Shown: piece after piece, positions 46,923 to 57,353 of the stretch | How the letters are laid out: each line of letters starts with the position of its first letter | Numbering within the stretch: the stretch's first letter is position 1 | NCBI GenBank assembly: GCA_038373865.1 | Contig: JAXGGA010001664.1 | Location: 80,381 to 144,380, forward strand | Length of the DNA: 64,000 nt | Source of the DNA: Uloborus plumipes | Taxonomy: Eukaryota > Arthropoda > Arachnida > Araneae > Uloboridae | Direction: 5' to 3' | Notes under the pieces: generated by a model | The model's database searches: none | Told to the model about the DNA's origin: nothing | What the model saw: the letters and a program-made list of their open reading frames with translations, nothing else | Translations under genes and position numbers: made by a program

Positions 46923-46967
46923 GCTAAAAATGTCTTCTGTGACAAAGTCACAGAAGACATTTTTAGC
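46923..46967. repeat. Perfect 21-bp hairpin with 3-nt loop
   Basis: GCTAAAAATGTCTTCTGTGA C (46923-46943) pairs without mismatch with 46947-46967, around an AAA loop. It lies about 40 bp beyond the candidate Helitron 3' end. Confidence 0.95.
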
Positions 46968-49437
46968 TTCAGAATTGAACATAAACTGTTCTGTGCGTCT
47001 CTGTTTCGTTTAGAAGTATAACTTGTTGATTATCAAAGACTAAAATATGATTTCCCTAAGTAAAATTTCGACAGAGCAACGGATTATTTCATCATATTCC
47101 AATTTTTCATGAATGGAATATTCCAAAGTGGTCTAACTTATTCTCATTAATATTTTATGTTTGTCCAGGTCACATAATCGGCAAATCTTTTCATGCCTGA
47201 ACAACAATTCCCAAATTTTCTCACTGCTTAAGAATGATTTTCGTCTATTTATGTTTAAAAATAAAAGTATTGTGCGACAACTAAAAGTACTTTAATACAA
47301 AAGTACTTAATACTTTTTAAAGAAGTCTTTTGGTTGAAATTATTCTTAGCCGATCATGTTAAGCATCGTCTCTTACAGACAAATATATCTAGAATCCACC
47401 ATTTTCAGAAAGCTTTTCATTTCATGATGTCTTTTTATTTCGATTTAACTGTTTATAAGGGAGACTAAATGATATAACGATATATTGACATTTTCGATGA
47501 AAATTATTGTTTACAATGTCTTGGAGACAGTACAATAGCAAAATTAAAATTAAGAATAAGAACTTTTTACATAAAACTTGCAAATTACTGCATAAGGGGA
47601 CTATATAACGGAAATGTTTGTAATTTGCAATGAAGAAGGCGTTCCTTGTCACGCCGAAACACATGTATGCAGTAATCTGCAAGCATTTTGAAATGGTAGT
47701 GGTTTTGGATTCTATGACTGTACATGCGAAAAACAAGTATTAAGTACTAAGTAATACATGATATAAAGAAATGTTGAAGTATTATACATTACTTGTATCA
47801 TTATTCCTTGTATAATGATCATAGGAGATCATGACGATAACCTTTGTTTCCAATAGAATTACAAACTGTTTTTGCTCCCTAGTACACATTCTTTAAACGA
47901 GAGTGAGAAGTTAAATTACTGCAACTCTTTTTTCTGTGCTATTCTGTGTCTCTCGCTAATTTGTCTTACCTTCTTGGTCATGATGGTTTTATGGAAGTAG
48001 AGCAGTGTGAACTTTATTTCTTAAAATATCATATATAAAGTTCACATTTGATTCTTTTGGAATTAAGTAAAATAGCATTTAAATATTGCTTTTTAATGAC
48101 AATTTCATGTACGATGGTCAGGGAATATATTACTTTACCACCTTGTTCATTCATAAGCTGAAAGATTAATTATTTAGCTGGAACATAAAAGTCATTTTCA
48201 AACTGTCACAATGCCTACTTTTGAAAAATAGTTTTAACTTTCACTTAAAGTAAGATATTGGAGTTTGCGCAAATTAGTGATAAGAAATGTCCCTTTTTTA
48301 AGATATGATTTCACTAAGCGTGGTAGAACCTAGTCATTTTACAATGAATAATGGAAATGTGGCATATTTGTCTTACATTAATTTACATTTGCTTTCACCC
48401 GTGTATTAAATTTTCTTCGTTGCGTTAGATTTTGAGATTTAGCTCATATGAATACTTTCATTTATATTTTAAATTTAGTTTCAAAGCTCAATTCAGTCCT
48501 TTTAATAAAACGTTAAAATATCACGAAATACGCTGAGCAATTTTTCAATGCATATCATAATGTTTCTTTCAATAAATGTTTAAAAGTGATACTTTCCTCA
48601 AGGGTTTTAAGCAGGATTTTCAAACACAATATAATAAAGTTGAGCTTCAAATGAACTTTCTGAAGAAATATTAAAACACAGCTCCCTAAACGTGAAACAA
48701 TACTCGATTCTGAAATGACATTTTTGAAGAGTTCCATGATTGCAAAATTGCTTCTCGTATTAAATTCATCGAAATAAAATAAAAATACATAACATTTCAA
48801 CACAAAATTAATGATTTGGGAAAATTCAGTTTTTAATAAATCTGGCTCAGAGTGCGACCGAAAGAGAACACTGCACATTTCAAGTTTGAAAGATGTCGAA
48901 ACAACTTATTGCTCAAAATCTTTTCACAATCTTCGTAGTCCTTTGTCTTATTTGTTATTTCGTAATAAAAATAGTTGGTACTAAAACTGTGTGTTAACCT
49001 TGAGTTTTTTACCTCTAAGTCTGATTCTTCCTATTATTCTATCACTTTAAATGAGAGGATAACAGTTTTGAAAAGTTTCAAAACTGCTCTAATTCTTTTT
49101 TAATAAACAATAGTCTTGAAAACTTAGTTTTAAGCAGGAGTTTAAACCCATTGATTAAATGATGAAAAGTATTAAAGTTTTTGTAGTAAAATATTCACTT
49201 TTTGGTGAAAACAATAAATAAGCAAAAATACGTTTTATTACAAAATAAATCATTTCACAAAATATTGTATAAATATGTTTCTTTCTTAAATAATTTTTAT
49301 TTTTAATGTAGTTTGAAGTTTTACAATGGAGACTAGCATGAAGAGGTTAGTTATGAGCTTCACTCAAACCATTAACATTCGAAGATCACCATTTTTTTTT
49401 TCATTTCGTTAAAGTGAAGATAATTTATGTCCCTTTT
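46968..49437. other. AT-rich sequence without a supported gene
   Basis: Two of the longer random-looking frames of the window lie here on the minus strand (47422-47736 and 48555-48878). Their products are Phe/Leu/Ile-rich with no recognised motif. Confidence 0.55.
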
Positions 49438-49440
49438 TTA

Positions 49441-49742
49441 GGCAGGGATTCAAGTGAAACAGCACTGCGATCGCTTCGAATTGCAATCGCTACTGGAAGT
49501 GAATTACATTATCATCAACTTAACTTGGCATGACGTCACTACGGGTGGAGCCAATAAGAGCTCACAAGAACTCAGCGATCTCCTCTTATTCGCCAAGTAG
49601 GCTGTGACGTTTTATCTAGCTCGTTTTTCATAGGCAAACGTCACGCTGACGTCACGATGTTTTTATCAAGAAACGTTCTAATGTAATTCATTTCCAGTAG
49701 CGATTGTAATTTGCGATGGCCTGTTTCACTTGAATCCCTGCC
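49441..49742 (-). mobile_element. CRE-bearing MITE, 302 bp, copy 2
   Basis: This is the inverted copy of 5934-6235, about 97% identical by eye. The termini are GGCAGGGATTCAAGTG and its exact partner ending CCCTGCC. It has two perfect TGACGTCA sites (49531-49538 and 49647-49654), one of which is mutated in copy 1. It is flanked by TA on both sides when the element is taken as GGCAGGG...CCCTGCC, which would fit a TA-targeting transposase. The ORF at 49641-49829 is incidental. Confidence 0.8.
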
Positions 49743-50539
49743 TAAGAGCTTTAACTTATACTTATTCTCCTGTCTTCCTTTCCTTTTGGGCTGGTGTTTG
49801 ACAATCTTTTTAATCACTGCCAAAAGCAAAAATGAATAATAGTAATTATTAAGTCAATTGTTAATGAAGTTAACAAATATTAAGTTTGAGACTGAATCTA
49901 AACAAAAATAGAATTACGAATTTTGGGCTTTTAAAACCTTTTAAGTCTTACAGCTTTTTGAGGCTTTCCTCGATTCACGTCATCAATCTAAAAAGTTGTT
50001 TTCGTTACCCCACAGCAACAGTAAGAGATTTAAAACTGAAAACAACATCCTAGTATACTATCAGCTAAGTACTATGCACTAACTATCCTACTATAGCTAT
50101 CAAGCGACAAAATGCTTATTTATAAAAATGAAAGTGTGTGAAATTCGCTAATGGGTCGATCTAAAAAGAGTGTCCAACACTACTATTCATACAAAACGCA
50201 TTTTCACTTTTTTAACGAAACTAAAACAGGATTTGAAAACTGATATTTCATATAAACTCGTTTTTAGCCTACTTTCCCGTTAAAAATAAAAGAAACGAAA
50301 AAAGCATTAAAATTGGCTTAATGCATCTAAAAAATGTCGCCAAGCCAAAAAAATGTCGCCAAGTCCAAAAAATATCGCCAAGTAAAAAAAAAATCGCCAA
50401 GTAAAAAAAAATCGCCAAGTAAAAAAAAGTCAGAAAGAAACAAAAAAATGAAATAAATATCGAAAATTTAAAAATTTGAAAGTAGGGTATTGAGATGGGG
50501 AATTTGTGTGTCTGTCGGTCGGTCTGTCTGTTCCCCCCT

Positions 50540-51125
50540 AATAACTTTTGAATGAACATTCCGATTTGGACAAACTTTTTTTTGTTGGAAAGATCTCGGC
50601 GAGTACAGCTCATTCCCATATTAGATTTTTTGATTTGAACAATTTTTGGTTCAACTTTGAGCCGTTCAAATAACCGGTCCCGCGATACTAACTTTTGAAT
50701 GAACAGTCCGATTTGAACAAACTTTTTTTTGTTCGAAAGATCTTTTCAGAGATACTTCATTCCCGTACCTACATTTTTGATTTGAACAATTTTTTCGTTC
50801 AACATTGAACCAACATCCGTTCAAAAAAGCTCTCACACCTAATAACTTTTGAGTGAACAGTCCGATTTAAACAAACTTTTTTTTGTTCGAAAGATCTCGG
50901 CAAGGATGCTTCATTACCGAATTTAAATTTCCAATTTGAACATTTTTTTCGTTCAACATTGAACCGTTCAAACAACCTTTCCCCACCTAATAACTTTTAA
51001 GTGAACCGTCGGAATTGAATAAATTTTTTTTGTTCGAAAGATCTCGGAGAGGCTTCTTCCCATATTTCACTTTTCAATTTGAACAATTTTTCGTTCAATG
51101 ATGAACCGTTCAGAAAAAATTTTAA
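50540..51125 (+). repeat. Four-unit tandem array, 147-154 bp period
   Basis: The anchor AACTTTTGAATGAACA/G recurs at 50543, 50690, 50844 and 50992 (periods 147, 154 and 148). Units share CCGATTTG..CAAACTTTTTTT, GTTCGAAAGATCTCGG, TTTGAACAATTTTTCGTTCA and ATTGAACCGTTCA. Just upstream (50340-50430) lies a short ~19-bp repeat of ATCGCCAAGTAAAAAA. The minus ORF at 50269-50619 is a by-product of these repeats. Confidence 0.9.
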
Positions 51126-52447
51126 CATGAGCGCCTACGGAGAAATTTAAATTGAATGTTGATTCTGAACTTCAAGGCGGATTTCCTTCAAACTAACTTT
51201 GTAAGAAAATGGTTTTGATAAATAATGTATTGTAAAGTACTTTTCTGAATAATCTTCTGTGAGGACTCTGATTCCGACTCCGACTCCGCAGACATGGCGG
51301 AAATGCAGGCTCAGAAAAAAATGACTGACTGGGCAGACGATTTTTTGTTTATTTATTTATTTGTTTTGTTTAATTTATTATTATTATGATTTTTTTTTTT
51401 TGGCAGACGATATTTTTTTTTTTTTTTGTTAACAAAAATTTTTCATTCACGAGAGCATTTTATTCTTTATTTATATTTAACAACTGGCAACGGATTAAAA
51501 ATGAAATTCAAGACATTTTATTAACGAACGAGTTTTTTTTTTCTTTCTTTGATAAAATGTGTTTTGAAGTTCTTTGTACTTTTATTTTATTTGTTTATTT
51601 TTTTTTCTTTTGAAAACGATTGTGGAATTTTTTCTACGGAAGAACTATAACAGTTACATTCTTTAAAAGGTGCGACAAAACTTAATTGACTCGTTTATTT
51701 AATTTTTACGTGTCTATTTCATCTGATGAGAGGAGTATATTTTGCTTTTAGAAATCAGCTTTAAGTGCTATAGAGGTATGTTTGACATAATTTTCAGTTT
51801 CAGATAATCAAGAAAATATTGATCAGATGCTACAATGCCGATTTCGATGTACGGGAAAGTAGGCTCGTTTAGTTCTTGACAGAACTTCTTGTTAGGACTT
51901 TTTTCTCGTACGTTAAAACGATTTCCAGATTAAGACTAATCAGGAAAGCAATGAAAACCCACGAAAAGGGTGTCCAAAGATGAGACTATAAGGTAGATGA
52001 AGTTATTGATCTGAAAGCATATCCTGAAAGGGATCATTGACCTGAAAGGGCATCCAGTAATGGCTTAGATTCATTGACTAAAAACAAAACTAACAAGCAA
52101 CTTAAATTGTTCTATTTACACTTCAAGATGAATGCTTGGAGATATTAGAACCAAAAATGAATCCTTAAAAATCATACCAGACTGACTATATCCCGTAAAT
52201 TTCTCCCTAACCCCACAGAAACACTACTTATTTTAACTGCTTACAAAGCAAGAAAACAACTTACAAGCAAAGCTATCAAAATTGGGGCAATTGTGAGTTA
52301 AATTTAATAAAGTAAATTACAAATTTAGCAGTATTACAACAGATTACATATACAAAGAAATAAAATAAAGTTAAGTGTAACTACAGTATACTTTCCTCAC
52401 CTAAACGTTATAATCACGGTTTTATTTATTTTTTTATTTATTGATCA
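51126..52447. other. AT-rich sequence without a supported gene
   Basis: Contains T-runs, a small GATTCCGACTCCGACTCCG repeat at about 51270 and no supported gene. Confidence 0.55.
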
Positions 52448-52835
52448 CTAGCTGCGTGGCCCGGCATTGCACGGGCGACTTTAGGAATGAAAGCGAAGAC
52501 TAGTGACGCATCCGCTTTCGGTAGAGGAACAAACTCGCCACCACGGCGGCTTACTACGGACAGCTCTCTCCACACACAGTTGCCAAAGCAATATATTCAA
52601 TGAACGCCACCTCTCGAGAAGAGTGGAAACGAATCCGCTTTTCCACCATTATTATTTTTAAACTATAATTATAACTCTTTAGATATAACCTAACGTTATA
52701 TAGCCTAAAGCCTTCCTGATTAAATGGACTATTTAACACAAAAAGAAATTTTCAATACGAACCAGTAGCGCCTGAGATTAGCGCTTTCAAACAAGCAAAC
52801 GCTTCAGCTTCATAATATTAAATTATTTACTGTTA
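52448..52835 (-). mobile_element. Short nonautonomous Helitron, minus strand
   Basis: The 3' end lies at 52448-52451 (CTAG on the minus strand, A at 52447 on the plus strand). It is preceded by the hairpin GCCCG-8 nt-CGGGC and CCACGCAG, nearly the same terminus as the Helitron at 5592-7446. Minus-strand sequence near 52780-52830 (TTTGAAAGCGCTAATCTCAG, CGCTACTGGTTCG, GCCTATA) matches the conserved 5' region of common arthropod Helitrons as I remember it. The exact 5' end near 52835 is uncertain. Confidence 0.65.
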
Positions 52836-53053
52836 ATGGCACTCAAATATTTCTCAAATCTCACTCACAACTACGCTTCTTATAAAGATTGCTCTTATAA
52901 AGATGCCTTAATAACATAATAACATCAATAAAAATGCTCTAGTTTTGGATCAGGCGAAAGTAATGCTCTATTCTACAATGACGTAGCATATGTGAACACG
53001 ATGACGAGAAATTTCTAAGTCTCGAACGTCTGTGTGTGTGAAGAGAGTGCATA

Positions 53054-53433
53054 CACTGTAAAAAATGAATGTTGTTTTTACAGTATAACACAGCTAATTT
53101 TATAGTAATAAACAGTAAAAAAATGCTAATTTTGCAGTAATAAACTAAAATTTTTACTTTTACAGGAATAAACTGTAAAATTGCTAATTTTACAGTTTAA
53201 TACAGTGCACATTTTACAGTTTTAAGCTGGAACCTCTACTGCCAGTATTATACTGTTTTTTACAGTATAATACAGCTAAAATTTACGGCAATAAACTATA
53301 CAATTTCTAACTGTACAGTAAAAATCTGTAAAATTGCTAGTTTTTCCAGCTTATTACTGTGCATTTTACAGTTTTAAATTGGAACCTCGACTGCCAGTAT
53401 TGTACTGTAAAAGCAACAGTTCATTTTTTAGTG
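53054..53433. mobile_element. CACTG-family foldback MITE, copy 6, with TA duplication
   Basis: The left end CACTGTAAAAAATGAATG at 53054 is preceded by TA (53052-53053). The right end ...TTCATTTTTTAGTG at 53433 is followed by TA (53434-53435). It lies in the opposite orientation to copies 1, 2, 5 and 7, judged from the order of the TATAACACAGCTAA and CTGCCAGTATT blocks. It has two internal TATTATACTGTTTTTTACAG-like junctions, suggesting an internal duplication. Confidence 0.85.
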
Positions 53434-53569
53434 TAGCTAATATAGCACTTTTATACAAATCGAACTAGTTTCAGTAGTAAACTCAATTTTCAAAATCGAC
53501 GTTAAATTTAAGAAACTATAAGTTTATTATTCTTTCAACGAATCTACAGATTATATTTTCAACAAATCT

Positions 53570-54190
53570 CCAAAACTTTTATTTTTCCAGATTAAGAAAC
53601 GGCGAGTATTTACCAAAGCCGATTTTAGTTAACCCCAAAGACATTTTTATCCTTCCTTCCGAATTACTTAAAAACTCTCCGTCCGAGTCGGATAATTCAT
53701 CTCACTTCAGTTTACACAGAGTTACATTTTTTCTCCGAATCGCCTTCCCCAATTCCGTGGAATCAACGCCTATTCATCTCGATCCTACTGATACCGTCTG
53801 AGACAAAAAAAAAAAAAGAAAGTGTTGCAAATGGATTGAGCTCTGTCTCGGAAATTGGCTGTCCCCGGCAATCACCTTCGGTACACAGTACCAGGCGATA
53901 GATAGGAGAGGGGGGGGGGGGTCGTCCCTCCGAGTGTAATGAAGTCGGGGGTGGGAGTCGTCAGCTGCAGTCGATCGATCCTGCTGCAGTACGCCAACCT
54001 ACCAAAAATCTCCTCACTTTCGTCTTTTCACGCTCCTTTCCGCGTTTGTTTCTTTTTATTCCGAGTGTATAAATATCCGTCTTGAGAAAGGCGGATATTT
54101 ATACACTTCATTTTTAACCATTCGGGTGGCTCGGGACGGATACCTTGAGTCCGAGGTGGTGTACTTTTGTTGTTTGAAAGCTCAACTTTC
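53570..54190. other. GC-richer unique patch, possible regulatory or UTR sequence
   Basis: A stretch of mixed, low-repeat sequence with several CpGs, pyrimidine-rich segments, a 12-nt G run (about 53910) and palindromic CTGCAG/CGATCGATC blocks. It holds the 16-bp TATAAATA hairpin. No ORF of useful length is open in any frame. The composition suggests constraint, but no gene can be named. Confidence 0.35.
54064..54107. repeat. Perfect 16-bp hairpin containing TATAAATA
   Basis: AGTGTATAAATATCCG (54064-54079) pairs perfectly with 54092-54107 across a 12-nt loop. It lies inside the GC-richer patch at 53570-54190. The arm contains GTATAAATA, which looks like a TATA box but equally follows from the palindrome. 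Confidence 0.92.
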
Positions 54191-54439
54191 CAATTTATAA
54201 AATGAAGAAGCTAGGAGCAGAAGGGTGTGAGATCTAAAACTAAAAATTTGGAGATAACCTGTACATATGGTAGGGGAAACTCATATGTTATGATATTAGA
54301 GATATTAGTAGTAGTATTATCAGCTCTGCCAGGCGATTAGATTGATTAGAAACTAGAAACAGAGGGGTGTGCGATTAAAAATTTGGAGATAACTAGTACA
54401 TATAGTAGGAGAAACTCTCATCTATTTTACTACAAATGC

Positions 54440-55420
54440 ATTAATAGTAGCCTTGCCAGGTGCTGCTACACAGCATTAGTTGGAAAAATTTCTCATTGAA
54501 AGCCTACTTATTTTTTTTAACTTTGCACACGTTTTACTCAAAACTTACGAAAGTTCACTTACACTATTAGTTTTTAACTACATGGTACTAATAGACTATG
54601 GTACTAGTAACCTTGGTAAGTACTGTTAAGAAGCATATTAAGAAACCTTTTCAACGGAAGTCTGCCTATAATTTGTACTTAGTACATGATGTTTTACTCA
54701 AAACTTGCAAAAGTTTACTAACACTACCAGTCGTAATTACTTGGTACTAGTAGACTATGTTACTAGTAGCCTTGATAAGTGCTGTTACGAAACAAGATTT
54801 AGAAACACTTTTCAATGAAAAGCCTACCAATAGTTTAAACTTAGCATCCATTTTACTCAAAACTTACATAAGTCACCTAACCCTACTGGTGCTAACTATT
54901 AGTAGCCGTGGTACTAGTAGACTATGGTACTTTTAACCCAGGTAGGTGATGTTACGAGGCATGATTTAGAAGCCTTTTTCAATGAAGGCCTGCACTGCAG
55001 AAAATGAACTGTTGTTTTTACAGTATAATACTGGCAGTCGGGGTTTCAATTTAAAACTGTACAATGCACAGTAATAAGCTGTAAAGCAAGCAATTTTACA
55101 GTTTATTACTGTAAAATTAGAAATTTTACAGTTTATTGCCGTAAAATTTAGCTGTATTATACTGTAGAAACAACAGTATAATACTGGCAGCAGAGATTCC
55201 AGTTTAAAACTGTAAAATGCACGGTAGTAAATAGTAAGAATAGCAATTTGACAGTTTATTACTGTAAAATTAGCAATTTTACAGTTTATTAGCGTAAAAT
55301 TAGAAATTTTTACAGTTTATTACTATAAAATTAGCTGTATTATACTGTAAACACATCATTCATTTTTTACAGTGTACCGATGGCTTAAACTTTGTACACA
55401 TTTTACTCAAAATTAACATG
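54440..55420 (+). repeat. Four-unit tandem array, 149-170 bp period, interrupted by MITE copy 7
   Basis: The anchor TTTTACTCAAAACTTA/GC recurs at 54532, 54702, 54851 and 55401. Removing the 54993-55374 MITE gives periods of 170, 149 and about 166. Units contain ACTAGTAG..TTGGTAAGT..TGTTA, GATTTAGAA..CTTTTCAAT and AAGCCTAC. A related solitary unit lies at about 29880-29990. Confidence 0.85.
54993..55374. mobile_element. CACTG-family foldback MITE, copy 7, inserted in a tandem array
   Basis: The termini are CACTGCAGAAAATGAACTG at 54993 and TTTTTTACAGTG at 55374. TA follows on the right (55375-55376) and TG, a probable mutated TA, precedes on the left. The empty site can be read from neighbouring array units: a sibling has GCCTACC where this locus has GCCT, the element, then TACC. 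This supports true insertion at TA by a Tc1/mariner-type mechanism. Confidence 0.87.
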
Positions 55421-55923
55421 AAATTGGGAATAGAATACATAATTTGTTAAACTTCAGTCAGCTATATATGGTATATTAGTAGCGATTATGGACTTAACTG
55501 AGATATTTGCATGAAAGTTGGGGAAGGTAGTAACCTGAGCCACTTTATCTTGTAAAGTTCCCGACGATACAAACGGGGCAAGATTTATTTTCGCTTTAGG
55601 TATTGGCATCTGGTGATAGTGCTTTTACTTTGTATCAATAACAAAGTCTATGGTAAAATGATTTTTTAGCTTTAAGATATGCAACTCTCAAAGTGTATTG
55701 CTTCAATTCACTTACAACTTCTTCTAATAGTTCCAATAATGATTTTGAGAATTATTACTACATTAAATTAGCAAAGACTCCTTTATTGATGCATAGTAGA
55801 ATTTAAAGCTGAATATCTGGAATAAGCTAAATATAAAACTTTAGTTTTTTAATGTGTATGGTTCTGTACTGCCGTGCTAAGCCCAAAAATGGTATCTGCA
55901 GTTGAGCTCAAACTGAGATATTA

Positions 55924-56067
55924 GGGCCCTGCTCCACATTGGCGTAAAGCAGAAAAATAAAGCAGAAACGTAAAATGGATTACATAGTGTTCCTATGGAA
56001 AATACCCGGATTTTCTGTTTCTGCCTTCGGTTTCGGTCGCGTTTTACGCTGATGTGGAGCAGGGCCC
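55924..56067. mobile_element. PIF/Harbinger-like MITE, 144 bp, TSD TTA
   Basis: Same family and same length as 3904-4047. The ends GGGCCCTGCTCCACATTGGC and GATGTGGAGCAGGGCCC are flanked by TTA (55921-55923 and 56068-56070). The two different TWA duplications show two independent insertions. The terminal C/A substitution is paired at both ends, keeping the TIR symmetrical. Confidence 0.85.
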
Positions 56068-56070
56068 TTA

Positions 56071-57287
56071 CTCTTTAAAGTTTTGCGTCACCATGTATTT
56101 GATTCAGATGAAACTTTTCCTAATTTTTTAAAAAATATTTCCCTTTCTCAAAAGACCATATAATTTTGTATTTAGATAAAATACGGCACAAAGAGACACC
56201 TGGTGGCAATAACTCAGTTTTGTTAAAAAGTGCAGATAAGACTTTTGTGTTTAGCACGGCAGTGTACCTTCTACCTGCACAAGGTGCAACGAGTCGTAGA
56301 CAAGCCGTGCAGAATACATCATAGGTATTGATTAAAAAGCAGTTTGATTCTTTACTTTGATTCGTATCTGATAATCGACCATTTCTTTTTCACACTGTAT
56401 TTGTTTTGCCTATTATTATTATTATTACCATTACTGTTATTTTAATATGGTTATGCTTCTGCTTAAATTTTTGTTTCTGGAGGCTTTTTTTTTTAAATAA
56501 ACTTCGTGCCATTTTTTGAAAAATGAGATCTCTGCGATAAAGTTAACTCTGTAATATGAAGTCAGTAATTGTTAAATTATAGTACCGAATTTGAATTATC
56601 TTTTTAAGTGTTTCGGAATTAACAAGTGAAAGATCCGAAAAATTCTTAAAATGAAACACTTGTCATTTCTAATGAACTTTAAGTAATTCATTATAAAAAT
56701 CGTATGTAATAACATTCACACGACATATATTTTGTGAAGATAAATCTAAAAATGAAGGCATTTTCTTTTATTGTTTTAGCGTATTTGATGTTAATTTTCT
56801 GTTTCTCCACGCATGTTATGACAGAATGCCTAGGTATATAGTAGTGTAGAAATTCCTCTCTACATTTGGGAGGGAAAATGCTTCATCTCTCTTATATGAA
56901 GGAAAAAACAGTCAGAAGAAAAAATGATTACTCTAACTTTGACTCGCACACGTACTCGTAATCTAAAACTGCTGATAGCTCGACCCGAGTAGATGCAGAG
57001 GTGCTTCTTTACCACTTCAACTGTATTTTCATTTCATTCAAGATTTTTTCTACTTAATGCAACTTCCAACTTTCGCCAAGAGCTCTAGCCCCACCAATGG
57101 AAAAGAGTTACAACTTTTATATATAAATAATCTTTGAAAAAAAAAACTTTTTCGCAACACTACAAAGTTGTCAACACATCGCTCACTCACAAAAAGTGGC
57201 AAAGCTAAAGAAAGGAAAGAAAAGAAAAAGGAAAAAAGCATAGTAATGGGAAAAATTAAAGTTAAAACTAATACTAATTTTAACTGA
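56071..57287. other. AT-rich sequence without a supported gene
   Basis: No ORF with motifs and no repeat terminus recognised. Confidence 0.55.
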
Positions 57288-57310
57288 CTAGGTGACCCGT
57301 ACGGAATTCC

Positions 57311-57312
<2 letters not shown>
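57288..57312 (-). mobile_element. Helitron-like 3' terminus
   Basis: On the minus strand this reads ...GCGGAATTCCGTACGGGTCACCTAG, ending in CTAG (57288-57291) with A outside (57287). The CGGAATTCCG palindrome (57302-57311) could serve as the terminal hairpin. A 39-nt poly-A follows on the plus strand. The 5' end was not found. Confidence 0.35.

Positions 57313-57351
<39 letters not shown>
57313..57351. repeat. Poly-A tract, about 39 nt
   Basis: The longest homopolymer in the window. It abuts the Helitron-like terminus at 57288-57312. The artefactual ORFs at 57050-57355 (minus) and 57292-57501 (plus) run through it. Confidence 0.97.

Positions 57352-57353
<2 letters not shown>

Noticed and set aside
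46923..46967. microRNA precursor
   Set aside because: The stem is perfect, only 21 bp long and has a 3-nt loop, unlike animal pre-miRNAs, which have longer imperfect stems and larger loops.
48555..48878. 107-codon minus-strand ORF as a receptor fragment
   Set aside because: Composition fits AT-biased random sequence, with no motif or splice context to support it.
50269..50619. 116-codon minus-strand ORF with hydrophobic segments as a small membrane protein
   Set aside because: The hydrophobic repeats (FYLAIFF) come directly from the short tandem ATCGCCAAGTAAAAA repeats read in reverse.
50340..51125. CRISPR array
   Set aside because: Units are diverged, contiguous and about 150 bp (or 19 bp) long without unique spacers, and the genome is eukaryotic.
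54064..54075. TATA-box promoter
   Set aside because: The TATAAATA sequence lies within a perfect palindrome and no transcript or ORF follows it.
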